From Candidatus Methylomirabilota bacterium (GTDB lineage Bacteria; Methylomirabilota; Methylomirabilia; Rokubacteriales; CSP1-6), in the NCBI GenBank assembly GCA_035936835.1, contig DASYVT010000017.1, positions 1 through 45,165 on the forward strand: a stretch of DNA of 45,165 bases. The letters run 5' to 3'. Each line of letters opens with the position of its first letter. Position 1 is the first letter of the stretch. A model generated the notes under the pieces. It did not search any database and was not told where the DNA came from. It saw nothing but the letters and a program-made list of their open reading frames with translations. The translations under genes were made by a program, and so were the position numbers. Shown here one piece after another: positions 17,042 through 26,095 of the stretch.

Positions 17042-17466
17042 GCCCCCTGCCGGCCGACGTATGCGAGTTCATCGCGAGCGCCCGTCTGGGCCGGCTCGCC
17101 ACGGCGGACGGGGCGGGCCAACCGCTGGTCGTGCCGTTTTGTTACGCTTGGGACGGCGAGGCGCTCGTCTCGGCCATTGACGCCAAGCCCAAGCGCGCGG
17201 GTGACCTCAAGCGCGTGCGCAACATCCGCGAGAACCCCAAGGTCTCCGTCGTGATCGACCACTACGACGAGGACTGGCGCCGGCTCCGCTGGGTCATCAT
17301 CCAGGGGCTCGCCGAGATCCTCACGGCCGGGCGCGACTTCGCCGCCGGCATCGACCTTCTCCTGTCGAAGTACCCTCAGTATCGCGGCATGGGGCTCTCG
17401 CGAGACAAGGGAACCATGATCAAGGTCAGGCCAGGGAAGGTCCTCCAGTGGCGCTACGCGAGCTAG
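17038..17466 (+). CDS. PPOX-class (pyridoxamine oxidase-fold) F420-related protein
   Basis: Small split-barrel flavin/F420-binding protein of 142 residues. FIASARLGRLATADGAGQP and PLVVPFCYAWDGE are the usual first strands, followed by RVRNIRENPKVSVVIDHYDEDW and a C-terminal VRPGKVLQWRY. This pattern matches the family often found next to F420 genes (mycobacterial Rv0121-like). The substrate is unknown. It is coupled to both neighbours: ATGA overlap upstream, and the cofG GTG start lies inside its last 19 bases. Confidence 0.85.
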   Translation: MSPLPADVCEFIASARLGRLATADGAGQPLVVPFCYAWDGEALVSAIDAKPKRAGDLKRVRNIRENPKVSVVIDHYDEDWRRLRWVIIQGLAEILTAGRDFAAGIDLLLSKYPQYRGMGLSRDKGTMIKVRPGKVLQWRYAS

Positions 17467-18631
17467 CCGCGGTCGAGCGCGCCGCGGAGGGCCGCGTACC
17501 CTCAGCGGAGGAGGCAGTCGCCCTGCTTGGCACGCCCGCGTCGCTGATGCCAGATCTGCTCGCCGCAGCGGCGGCGGCGAGGGACCGGGGTCGCGGCCGC
17601 CGCATGACCTTCTCGGCCAAGGTCTTCGTACCGCTGACCAATCTCTGCCGCGACTACTGCGGGTACTGCACCTTCCGCCGCGATCCAGGCGACCCGGGCG
17701 CACTGACCATGACGCCGGAGCAGGTCGTGACGCTCGCCCATGCGGGCGAGCGCCTCGGCGCCAAGGAAGCGCTCTTCTCGCTGGGCGACCGGCCGGAGGC
17801 GCTATTCCCCGAATACCGCCAGTTCCTGCGGCGCATGGGGCACAGGACGACGCTCGACTATCTGCGCGCTGTCTCGGCGCTGGTCGTCAGCGAGACGAGC
17901 CTCCTGCCCCACGCCAATCCGGGCGTGATGGGCGAGCGTGACCTGTCGTCGCTCCGCGAGGTCAACGTCAGCATGGGCATCATGCTTGAGACGACCTCGG
18001 AGCGCCTGCTCGGCCCGGGCCTCGCCCACGACCGCGCCCCCGACAAAGTGCCCGCTCGCCGCCTCCGGACCATCGCGCTCGCCGGCAAGCTGTCGATCCC
18101 CTTCACCACGGGCATTCTCATCGGCATCGGCGAGACCCTCGCGGAGCGCGTCGACGCGCTGCTTGCGATCCGTGATCTGCACGAGCGCTACGGGCACATC
18201 CAGGAAGTCATCGTCCAGAACTTCCGTCGGAAGCCCGGCATTCCGATGCGGGACCACCCCGAGCCGGCGATGGACGACCTCCTGCGGACGGCCGCGGTGG
18301 CCCGGCTTCTGCTCGGCCCCGACATGAACATCCAGGTGCCACCCAACCTCTCCGACGCGGACTTTGCGCGGCTGCCCGACGCGGGCATCAACGACTGGGG
18401 TGGCGTCTCGCCGCTTACCCCCGACCACATCAACCCCGAGCGGCCGTGGCCCGGGCTCGCGGCGCTCCGCCGCGCCACCGAGCGGGCGGGGCTCGAGCTG
18501 CGCGAGCGCCTGGCCGTCTATCCCGAGTACGCGGCACGTTCCGAGTTCGTCCACGAAGCCCTGCGCCCACACGTGCGCGCCCTCGTGGACATCGACGGCC
18601 TCGTGAGAGCCGACCTCGAAAGGTGGCGAAC

Positions 18632-18641
<10 letters not shown>
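17448..18641 (+). CDS. cofG: FO synthase subunit 1 (7,8-didemethyl-8-hydroxy-5-deazariboflavin synthase CofG)
   Basis: Radical SAM enzyme that, with CofH, makes the deazaflavin FO, the chromophore of F420. CRDYCGYC is the CX3CX2C iron-sulfur motif near residue 68. Other marks are GAKEALFSLGDRPE, SMGIMLETTSERL, PFTTGILIGIGET and GINDWGGVSPLTPDHINPE. The 397 residues from the GTG at 17448 are a little longer than the usual ~320-390 because of a ~50-residue N-terminal extension. The C-terminus overlaps cofH by 10 bp. In actinobacteria CofG and CofH are fused; here they are separate. Confidence 0.95.
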
Positions 18642-19930
<1,289 letters not shown>

Positions 19931-19948
19931 CGTCGCGCAATGTCGATG

Positions 19949-19977
19949 TTTACGAGCGCGGGCGGCTGGGTTACAAT
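19949..19977 (+). promoter_or_regulatory. sigma-70-type promoter of the HU gene
   Basis: TTTACG (19949-19954) and TACAAT (19972-19977) are separated by 17 bp, in the gap after cofH. The leader would be about 75 bases. This gives the HU gene, and the cof genes after it, a start independent of the upstream promoter. Confidence 0.5.
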
Positions 19978-20056
19978 CCGGCCTTGTCCGAGACGACCGC
20001 GGTCATCCGCAGTGGCCGTATCGTTCACCCTCAACCCTGAGACGGAGGATCGCCGA

Positions 20057-20344
20057 ATGGCAAAACCCATGACCAAGTCCGCCACCATCGCTCACCTCGC
20101 CCAGAAGACCGGCCTGGCGAAGAAGCAGGTGGTCGATCTCTTCGAGCAGCTCGAAGGGCTCGCGATCAAGGAAGCCAAGAACATCTTCGTGCTGCCTCAC
20201 TTCGGGCGGCTGGTGCTGGCCAACCGCAAGGCGCGGATGGGCCGCAACCCGCAGACCGGCGAGCCGATCAAGATCCCGGCCAAGCGCGTCGTGAAGTTCC
20301 GGTTGGCCAAGAGCATCAAGGACGCGGTGCTTGGCAAGAAGTAA
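20057..20344 (+). CDS. HU-family DNA-binding protein
   Basis: Histone-like protein of 95 residues. It begins MAKPMTKSATIAHLAQKTGL and shows the HU helices (KKQVVDLFEQLEGLAIKEAKN), the FVLPHFGRLVLANRKAR strand and the DNA-binding arm GRNPQTGEPIKIPAKRVVKFR. It should bend or wrap DNA as a dimer. The ATG at 20057 has GGAGG at good spacing; an upstream frame to 19940 is leader. It lies between cofH and the second half of the F420 genes with its own promoter, an unusual place whose meaning is unclear. Confidence 0.92.
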   Translation: MAKPMTKSATIAHLAQKTGLAKKQVVDLFEQLEGLAIKEAKNIFVLPHFGRLVLANRKARMGRNPQTGEPIKIPAKRVVKFRLAKSIKDAVLGKK

Positions 20345-20834
20345 GGGCTGGGACGGCCTCGCCTTCCGGCCCCTCGCGGACCCGGGGAGCGAGGCGCGAG
20401 AGCTCTTCGGCTTCGTCGGGGCCTGGGCGCCGTCGCCCGCCGACGTCGCGACGGGCTGGGGCGCGTGGGAAGGTGAGACGCTCGTCGGCGCGGCGCTGCT
20501 CGAGCGCGCCGGAGGGGCCGCAATGCTCCACGGGCCGGCCATCACTGCTGCGCCAGGCGCGGACCCCGAGCCGGCGCTGGATGCGGCAGCCGGTCTGGTC
20601 GCCCTGGCACTCGCCTCGGCGGAGGCGGCGAAGGTCGAGACGCTCTTTGCGCGCCCGCAAGGCCTCGACCGCGTGTGGGTGCGCCTCGGCTTCATTCCCG
20701 TGCCGGAGGCCGAGCTGCCGGAGGCCCTCCGTGGCCGTCCCGGCATCGGGCTCTTCGGCTGGCGCGGCGGCAGCGCCCTCTGGAGCGCAGCGGGCCGCGG
20801 TCGCGACCGCCGCGCTTCCCCCGCTCTTCACTGA
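20331..20834 (+). CDS. GNAT-like acetyltransferase domain protein, function unknown
   Basis: Protein of about 167 residues if the TTG at 20331 is used; no ATG occurs before residue ~64 and no clear ribosome-binding site is seen. It overlaps the HU stop by 14 bp. GWGAWEGETLVGAALLERAGGAAMLHG followed by a helix (AAGLVALALASAEAAKVETLFA) and LDRVWVRLGFIPV resembles the central strands and last helix of GNAT folds. The acetyl-CoA P-loop (Q/RxxGxG/A) is not evident, so it may not be catalytic. Codon use matches its neighbours. It ends 12 bp before cofD, so it is part of the cof transcript. Substrate unknown. Confidence 0.6.
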   Translation: MARSKGWDGLAFRPLADPGSEARELFGFVGAWAPSPADVATGWGAWEGETLVGAALLERAGGAAMLHGPAITAAPGADPEPALDAAAGLVALALASAEAAKVETLFARPQGLDRVWVRLGFIPVPEAELPEALRGRPGIGLFGWRGGSALWSAAGRGRDRRASPALH

Positions 20835-20845
20835 CCGGCGGCCTC

Positions 20846-21772
20846 ATGCGCATCGTCACCCTCGCCGGTGGGACCGGCGCCGCCAAGCTCCTGCGGGGCC
20901 TGGACGCACTCGTCCCGCCGCGGACGCTCACCATCGTGGGCAACACGGGTGACGATGCGCTGATCTGGGGGCTCCACGTCTCCCCCGACCTCGACACCGT
21001 CTGCTACACGCTGGGCGGCTGGATCGACGAGGACCGGGGCTGGGGGCTCCGCAGCGAGAGCTTCAGGACGCTCGGAGAGATGGTCCGCTTCGGCGAACCG
21101 ACCTGGTTCAATCTGGGCGACCGTGATCTCGCCACCCACCTGCACCGCACGCGCCTGCTGCGCGAGGGGCAGACGCTGACCGAGGTCACGGCGAAGATCG
21201 CGCAGGACCTTGACGTGAGCCACGCGGTCCTGCCCATGTCGGACCAGTCCGTGAGGACGTGCGTCCGCGGGCCGGACGGCTGGCTCGGCTTCCAGGAGTA
21301 TTTCGTGCGCGAGAAGACCCAGGTCGAGGTGGTGGAAGTGGACTATGCGGGCGCGAACGTAGCGCTGCCCGCCCCTGGAGTCGTCGAGGCCATCGCCTCG
21401 GCCCAGGCGGTCATCGTCTGTCCGTCCAATCCCATCACCTCCATCGGTCCCATCCTCGCCGTCCCGGGCATCGCGCGCGCGCTGGAGGCGACGGACGCGG
21501 TCGTCCTCGCGGTCAGCCCCATCGTCGGAGGGCAAGCCGTCTCCGGGCCCGCCGGACGTCTCATGGCCGCGTGCGGGCTCGAGGTGTCGGCGCTCGGCGT
21601 CGCCTCCGCCTACGCGCCGTGGCTCGACATCCTGCTCGTGGACAACCAGGACGCAGCGCTCACGCCGCGCATCGAAGCCGTCGGGATACGCACCATCGTG
21701 ACGGAGACCGTCATGCACGGCCGGGAGGGGGAAATCGCCCTGGCCCGCCGGGCGCTCGAGGCGCTCGCGTGA
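20846..21772 (+). CDS. cofD: 2-phospho-L-lactate/phosphoenolpyruvyl transferase CofD
   Basis: Transfers the phospholactyl, phosphoenolpyruvyl or phosphoglyceryl moiety from its guanylylated donor to FO, giving F420-0 or its dehydro form. The 308 residues start MRIVTLAGGTGAAKLLRGL, with NTGDDALIWGLHVSPDLDTV and GWGLRSES as family marks; PSNPITSIGPILAVPGI and VSPIVGG form the GPP-lactate site. The ATG at 20846 is chosen over an upstream frame that overlaps the GNAT-like gene. Its TGA overlaps the cofC GTG by two bases. Confidence 0.95.
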   Translation: MRIVTLAGGTGAAKLLRGLDALVPPRTLTIVGNTGDDALIWGLHVSPDLDTVCYTLGGWIDEDRGWGLRSESFRTLGEMVRFGEPTWFNLGDRDLATHLHRTRLLREGQTLTEVTAKIAQDLDVSHAVLPMSDQSVRTCVRGPDGWLGFQEYFVREKTQVEVVEVDYAGANVALPAPGVVEAIASAQAVIVCPSNPITSIGPILAVPGIARALEATDAVVLAVSPIVGGQAVSGPAGRLMAACGLEVSALGVASAYAPWLDILLVDNQDAALTPRIEAVGIRTIVTETVMHGREGEIALARRALEALA

Positions 21773-22437
21773 GCGCCGTCGTCGCGGTCCCCGTCAAGGA
21801 CCTCGTCAATGCCAAGCAGCGGCTGATCCCATTGCTCTCGCCTTCCGAGCGCGGCGATCTGGCGCGCGCCATGCTCGAGGACGTCCTCGACGCGCTGGCC
21901 CGCGCGCAGGTCGGCCTGGTGCTGGTCGTCACGCGTGACCCAGAAGTTGAGGCGCTGGCGAGACGCCACGGGGCGGGCACGCTCCGCGAGGAGGCCAACC
22001 GCGGCCACACGGAAGCTGTCGCTCTCGCCCAGCGAGCGACCCTCGCCCGCGGCGCGCGGCGCTTCCTCACCATCCCGGGCGACGTGCCGTGCGTCACGCC
22101 GGGCGAGCTGGCCGCATTGGCCGATGCGCCCCTGGAGGCGCCCGGTGCGATCTTCGTGCCCTCGCTGTCCGGCTTCGGGACGAATGCGGTTCTCCTCGAT
22201 CCCCCCGACTCAATGACGCTCAAATTCGGCGAGCCCTCCTTCGACAACCACCTGGTCGCGGCGCGGGCCGCAGGCCTCCGGCCGCTGGTGCGGAGGCTCC
22301 CCGGTCTCGGCCTCGACATCGACGCCCCGGAAGACCTCGCGCTGCTCCTCGACCGCGGCCCCTCCACGCGGAGCGCCGCATTGCTCGCATCGCTCGACGT
22401 CCCGGCTCGCCTGGCGCGCCGCAGCCCGGAGGCGTGA
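21769..22437 (+). CDS. cofC: 2-phospho-L-lactate guanylyltransferase-type enzyme CofC
   Basis: Activates the three-carbon acid with GTP for use by CofD. The 222 residues from the overlapping GTG at 21769 start SAVVAVPVKDLVNAKQRL, then LSPSERGDLARAMLEDVLDAL, the metal-binding region IPGDVPCVTP and SGFGTNAVLLDPPD, all typical of CofC/FbiD. Which acid is used (phospholactate, phosphoenolpyruvate or phosphoglycerate) cannot be told from sequence. Its stop overlaps the cofE start as GTGA. Confidence 0.93.
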   Translation: MSAVVAVPVKDLVNAKQRLIPLLSPSERGDLARAMLEDVLDALARAQVGLVLVVTRDPEVEALARRHGAGTLREEANRGHTEAVALAQRATLARGARRFLTIPGDVPCVTPGELAALADAPLEAPGAIFVPSLSGFGTNAVLLDPPDSMTLKFGEPSFDNHLVAARAAGLRPLVRRLPGLGLDIDAPEDLALLLDRGPSTRSAALLASLDVPARLARRSPEA

Positions 22438-23192
22438 GCGTGCCGCCGCGCTACGAGGTGATCGGCGTCGAGGGTCTGCCCGAGATCGGCGCGGGCGAGG
22501 CCCTCTCGAGCCTCATCGCACGCGCCGCTGCCGCGCAAGGGACGCCGCTCGCGGCCGCCGACCTCCTCGTGATCAGCCAGAAGATCGTCTCCAAGGCCGA
22601 GGGCCGCATCGTGAGGCTCGCGGAGATCACCCCGTCGCCTGAGACGGTCGCCATGGCCGAGGAGCTCGGCCGCGACGCGCGGCTGATCGAGGTCATACTC
22701 CGCGAGAGCCGCCGCGTCGTGCGGCGCGACAAGGGCGTGCTGATCGTCGAGACGCACCAGGGCTGGATCTGCGCCAACGCGGGCGTGGACCAGTCCAACG
22801 TCGACGCCGACACTGCCTGCCTCTTGCCCGAGGACTCCGACCGCTCCGCGCGCGAGCTGCGGGATGGGCTGCGGGCCCTGACGGGCCACGACCTGGGCAT
22901 CATAATCGCCGACACGTTCGGCAGACCGTGGCGCGAGGGGCTGACCAACGTCGCGATCGGCGTGGCGGGGCTCGAGCCGCTCAAGAGCTATTTGGGCGAG
23001 AAGGATCCGGCCGGCCACGTGCTGCAGGCGACTATCCTGGCGCTGGCCGATGAGCTCGCTTCTGCGGCCGAGCCCATCATGGGCAAGCTCGACCGCATCC
23101 CCGTCGTAATCATCCGCGGGCTCAACTGGCCCCGCGGGGAGAGCGGAAGCCGCCCGCTCCTACGCGACCCCGCCCGCGACCTCTTCCGATAG
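22434..23192 (+). CDS. cofE: F420-0:gamma-glutamyl ligase CofE
   Basis: Adds glutamates to F420-0 using GTP. The 252 residues from the GTG at 22434 carry LLVISQKIVSKAEGR, ANAGVDQSNV, LGIIIADTFGRPWREGLTNVAIG and the GKLDRIPVVIIRGL end. It lacks the C-terminal nitroreductase-like domain found in actinobacterial FbiB, so if a dehydro-F420-0 is made another reductase is needed. The frame is open further upstream, but that part lies inside cofC. Confidence 0.95.
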   Translation: MSVPPRYEVIGVEGLPEIGAGEALSSLIARAAAAQGTPLAAADLLVISQKIVSKAEGRIVRLAEITPSPETVAMAEELGRDARLIEVILRESRRVVRRDKGVLIVETHQGWICANAGVDQSNVDADTACLLPEDSDRSARELRDGLRALTGHDLGIIIADTFGRPWREGLTNVAIGVAGLEPLKSYLGEKDPAGHVLQATILALADELASAAEPIMGKLDRIPVVIIRGLNWPRGESGSRPLLRDPARDLFR

Positions 23193-23202
23193 AAAGGACT
23201 GC

Positions 23203-23853
23203 ATGCGCATTGGCATCCTTGGAGGCACGGGCAAAGAAGGGGCGGGACTCGCGCTCCGATGGGCTCAGGCGGGCCACGAGATCATCATCGGGTCGCGCGA
23301 CGCCGAGCGCGCCCGCGCCAAGGCCGCGGAGCTCTCCGGCCAGGCGGGCCGCGCCGTCGGCGGCATGTCCAATCGCGAGGCCGCGGCCGCCGCCGAAGTC
23401 GTCGTCCTGGCGCTGCCCGCGTCGGGCCTCGCCGCCACGCTCGGCGAGATCAAGGACGCCTGCCGCGGCAAGGTCGTGATCAGCACCGTGGTGCCGCTCT
23501 CCTTCGGCGGCGGGCGCCTCTTCACCCCGCCCGCCCAGGGCTCCTCCGCGGAGGAGGTGCAGGCGCTGCTCGGCCCCGAGGCGAGAGTCGTCGCCGCCTT
23601 CCACCACATCGCCGCCCACGAGCTCTCCGCGACGGCCCACGACATCGACTGCGATCTCCTCCTCTGCGGAGCGGACGCGGACGCGAAGAACGCCGTGGCC
23701 GAGCTCGGCAGCGGCATGGGTCTCCGCGCCGTCGACGTGGGCGCGCTCACCAATGCGGGCCCGCTCGAAGGCATCACGGCCGTGCTCGCCACGATCAATC
23801 GCCGCTACAAGCTCAAGAACTCCGGCATCAAGATCACAGGACTGCCCACCTAG
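23203..23853 (+). CDS. npdG: NADPH:F420 oxidoreductase (NpdG/Fno type)
   Basis: Links the F420 and NADP pools. The 216 residues begin with the Rossmann motif MRIGILGGTGKEGAGLALRWA and have the NADP-phosphate site IIGSRDAERA; VVISTVVPLSF and VVAAFHHIAAHEL are typical of NpdG. The C-terminal GALTNAGPLEGITAVLATINRRYK is the F420-binding part. It lies 10 bp after cofE. With the LLM and PPOX genes it completes a system that makes, reduces and uses F420. Confidence 0.93.
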   Translation: MRIGILGGTGKEGAGLALRWAQAGHEIIIGSRDAERARAKAAELSGQAGRAVGGMSNREAAAAAEVVVLALPASGLAATLGEIKDACRGKVVISTVVPLSFGGGRLFTPPAQGSSAEEVQALLGPEARVVAAFHHIAAHELSATAHDIDCDLLLCGADADAKNAVAELGSGMGLRAVDVGALTNAGPLEGITAVLATINRRYKLKNSGIKITGLPT

Positions 23854-23865
23854 AAAGGAATCGAG

Positions 23866-24945
23866 ATGGCCGAAGAGCCCGTCGTCGTTTCCCATGAGCG
23901 CCTGACCGAGTTCATCGTGTCGGTGCTCGAGGGCGTCAAGATGTCGCCCAAGAACGCCCGCCTGACCGCCGATCTGATGGTGCGCACGGACCTCCGCGGA
24001 GTGGACTCGCACGGGATCGGCATGCTGCCGAAATACGTGGAGTGGACGGGCCTGGGATTCATCCACCCGTGGGCCGAGCCGACGGTCGCCCGGGACGATC
24101 TCGCGACAGGGCTCGTGGACGGCCAGAAGGGGCTCGGCCACCCGGCGAGCGTCATGGCCATGGAGCTGGCCATCGCCAAGGCGGCGACCTACGGCATGGG
24201 TATCGTCGCCGTCCGGAACTCGAACCACTTCGGCGCCTGCGCCAACTACTTGATGATGGCGCTCAAGCAAGGGATGATCGGGCTCGCCTTCACCAATTCC
24301 CCATTCGTGGCCATGGCTCCCACCTTCGGGCGCAAGCCCATGATGGGCACCAACCCGATCAGCGTCGCCGCGCCGGCCGCCGCCCGCGAGCCGTACGTGC
24401 TCGACATGGCGACGACCACCGTCGCGGTGGGCAAGCTGAACATCGCCCTCCGCTGGAACAAGCCTATCCCCGAGGGATGGGGGCTCGACGAGCGGGCGCA
24501 GGCCACCACGGACCCCCGCAAAGTCCTGGCCTCTCGCCTGCTCTCCCCGCTCGGGGGCAGCCGGGAGCTGGGCGGCCACAAAGGCTATGGCCTGGGCGTT
24601 CTCGTGGACATTCTCTCGGGCGTCCTCGGCGGCGCGGTCTACGGCGACGTCCTCGACAGGAAGGGACTGCGCGCGCAGAAGCTGACCAACACGGGTCACT
24701 GCTTCGCGGCCATCGACATCAAGCGGTTCCGACCGCTCGAGGAGTTCACCGCGGACATGGACGACATGCTGGGCGCACTTCAAGATATGCCGACGGCCGA
24801 CGGTCACGAGCGCGTGTACACGGCCGGCCAGCCCGAGGCGGAGACGGAGCGGCACCGCCGCGTCACGGGCATCCCCGTCGCGCCCGTCCTCGTCCAGCAG
24901 TGCAACGACATGGCCGCCACCCTCGGAGTAAAGCCCCTGACGTAA
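23866..24945 (+). CDS. Ldh-family (malate/L-lactate/ureidoglycolate type) dehydrogenase
   Basis: NAD(P)-dependent 2-hydroxyacid dehydrogenase of the non-Rossmann Ldh family, 359 residues. The catalytic histidine is in LRGVDSHGI; GVAVRNSNHFGACANY-like sequence (VAVRNSNHFG), GTNPISVAAPA, LDMATT and LGGHKGYGLGVLVDILSGVL are family marks. Members act on malate, sulfolactate, lactate or ureidoglycolate, and sequence alone does not decide. It is 12 bp after npdG and ends the cluster. A role in supplying the lactate-type side chain of F420 is possible but unproven; it may simply be a co-transcribed metabolic gene. Confidence 0.85.
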   Translation: MAEEPVVVSHERLTEFIVSVLEGVKMSPKNARLTADLMVRTDLRGVDSHGIGMLPKYVEWTGLGFIHPWAEPTVARDDLATGLVDGQKGLGHPASVMAMELAIAKAATYGMGIVAVRNSNHFGACANYLMMALKQGMIGLAFTNSPFVAMAPTFGRKPMMGTNPISVAAPAAAREPYVLDMATTTVAVGKLNIALRWNKPIPEGWGLDERAQATTDPRKVLASRLLSPLGGSRELGGHKGYGLGVLVDILSGVLGGAVYGDVLDRKGLRAQKLTNTGHCFAAIDIKRFRPLEEFTADMDDMLGALQDMPTADGHERVYTAGQPEAETERHRRVTGIPVAPVLVQQCNDMAATLGVKPLT

Positions 24946-24977
24946 GACTCGCGCGTGACTGGTCGCGACGCGGGGCC

Positions 24978-25200
24978 GGGCGGGGACGCGGGGCGGGGTG
25001 CCCTCGTCCGCTCAAACCTCCTCGCCTCGCGCGCCACCTCGCTCGGGCGCCTCCGCCTGCCCCCCATCCCCCGAGACGGGGGTGCGCTCGCCACCCGCCT
25101 GTGGCGGGACGGCTCGCGCGGCGGAGTCGCCCTGCGCTTCGGGGCGCGCTACGGCTCGTCGGATTCGCTCCTGATGGCACCCCGCCCCGCGTCCCCGCCC
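24978..25200. repeat. 223 bp GC-rich element with perfect 25 bp inverted ends
   Basis: The arms 24978-25002 and 25176-25200 are exact reverse complements over 25 bases (GGGCGGGGACGCGGGG.. outward). The interior holds further short hairpins such as CCCCCG-AGA-CGGGGG and CCCGCC-TGT-GGCGGG. No open frame in it looks coding. No flanking target-site duplication is evident. It could be a non-autonomous MITE-like element or a folded untranslated RNA at the end of the F420 operon. Confidence 0.7.
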
Positions 25201-25281
25201 TGACATTTCCACCGTTGTCGCAGAGACACTAGCGTCCGGAAGACTTCCGAACCCGTCCTGCATTTGCGGCGGGGGGAGCGT

Positions 25282-25390
25282 CGGGGGATGCCCCCGAACC
25301 CCCGTGCTGTTGGGGGTAGCAGTTCGAGCTGAGCGGCGAAGCCGTGAGGCGAGGCCCGAGTTGATCGGCGCCCCCGGCGCTGCCACCCCC
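25282..25390. repeat. cluster of GC hairpins between convergent genes
   Basis: CGGGGG-ATG-CCCCCG (25282-25296) is followed by GGGGGTAGCAG (25312-25322) paired with CTGCCACCCCC (25380-25390; one mismatch), with CGGC-GAA-GCCG in between. It lies between the Ldh gene and the convergent HAD gene. It may act as a bidirectional stop or be part of a dispersed repeat. Together with the preceding element this explains the 455 bp without a gene. Confidence 0.5.
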
Positions 25391-25400
25391 GCGTCGCGCG

Positions 25401-26090
25401 TCAGCGCGACAACAGCTTGGCGAGCGCGCCCTCGACGTCGGAGAAATCGGAGAAAAGGAGATCGGGGCTGAAGGCTTCGAGCTCGTCGCGCCGGTACTGT
25501 CCAGTCGCGACGGCGACCGCGACGGCCCCGAAGTGACGCGCGCACTCGATGTCGTGCGGCGTGTCGCCGATCACCAGCACCTTCTCGGGCCGAAAGCTGT
25601 GCCCGGTCAGCGCCTCAGCGCGCCGCGCGGCGAGCGACGGCATCTGTCTGCGGTCGAGATGATCGGAGCCGTAGGCGCCCAGGCGGAAATAGGGCTGGAG
25701 CCCCGTCGGCTCGAGCTTGATCCGCGCTCCCGCCTCGATGTTCCCCGTCAGCAGTCCGACGAGCGCCTCGGGCGCGCTGTCGAGCCGCCGGACGAGGTCG
25801 GCGATGCCCGGCAGCGTGACGACCCCGCTGCCGTCGCCGACTTCCGCCGCGAGCCCGCGCGCATAGGCCTCGAAGCAGGCATCGAGACGCCCACGCACCG
25901 CCGGGCGACTTAGCCCCGCTCCCTCCATCAGGTCGAAGACGATGCGCGGATCCGTCCGGCCGCGAAGGTCGTACCGCTCGATGTCTCCTGCCGTCCCGTA
26001 CACCTCGTTGAGGGCGGCCGCGAGCGCCCGGCGCCCGGCGCCGCGCGCGGTCAGGATGGTGCCGTCGATGTCGAAGAGGACGAGGCGCAT
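25401..26090 (-). CDS. HAD-superfamily phosphatase
   Basis: Haloacid dehalogenase-type hydrolase, 229 residues, phosphoglycolate-phosphatase-like. Motif I is LFDIDGTIL (nucleophile and acid aspartates), motif II GLLTGN, the lysine RPEKVLV and motif IV GDTPHDIECARHFG; a helical C1 cap lies between. Such enzymes remove phosphate from small metabolites; the substrate is unknown. It starts 5 bp after the cysteine-desulfurase-like stop, so tusA, that gene and this one form an operon. Confidence 0.88.
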   Translation of the reverse strand: MRLVLFDIDGTILTARGAGRRALAAALNEVYGTAGDIERYDLRGRTDPRIVFDLMEGAGLSRPAVRGRLDACFEAYARGLAAEVGDGSGVVTLPGIADLVRRLDSAPEALVGLLTGNIEAGARIKLEPTGLQPYFRLGAYGSDHLDRRQMPSLAARRAEALTGHSFRPEKVLVIGDTPHDIECARHFGAVAVAVATGQYRRDELEAFSPDLLFSDFSDVEGALAKLLSR

Positions 26091-26095
26091 GGGGA

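Noticed and set aside
24955-25203. Small protein-coding gene in the gap after the Ldh gene
   Set aside because: The frame is made of the inverted element and its hairpins, has no ribosome-binding site, and gives an Arg/Gly-rich sequence of no recognisable fold.
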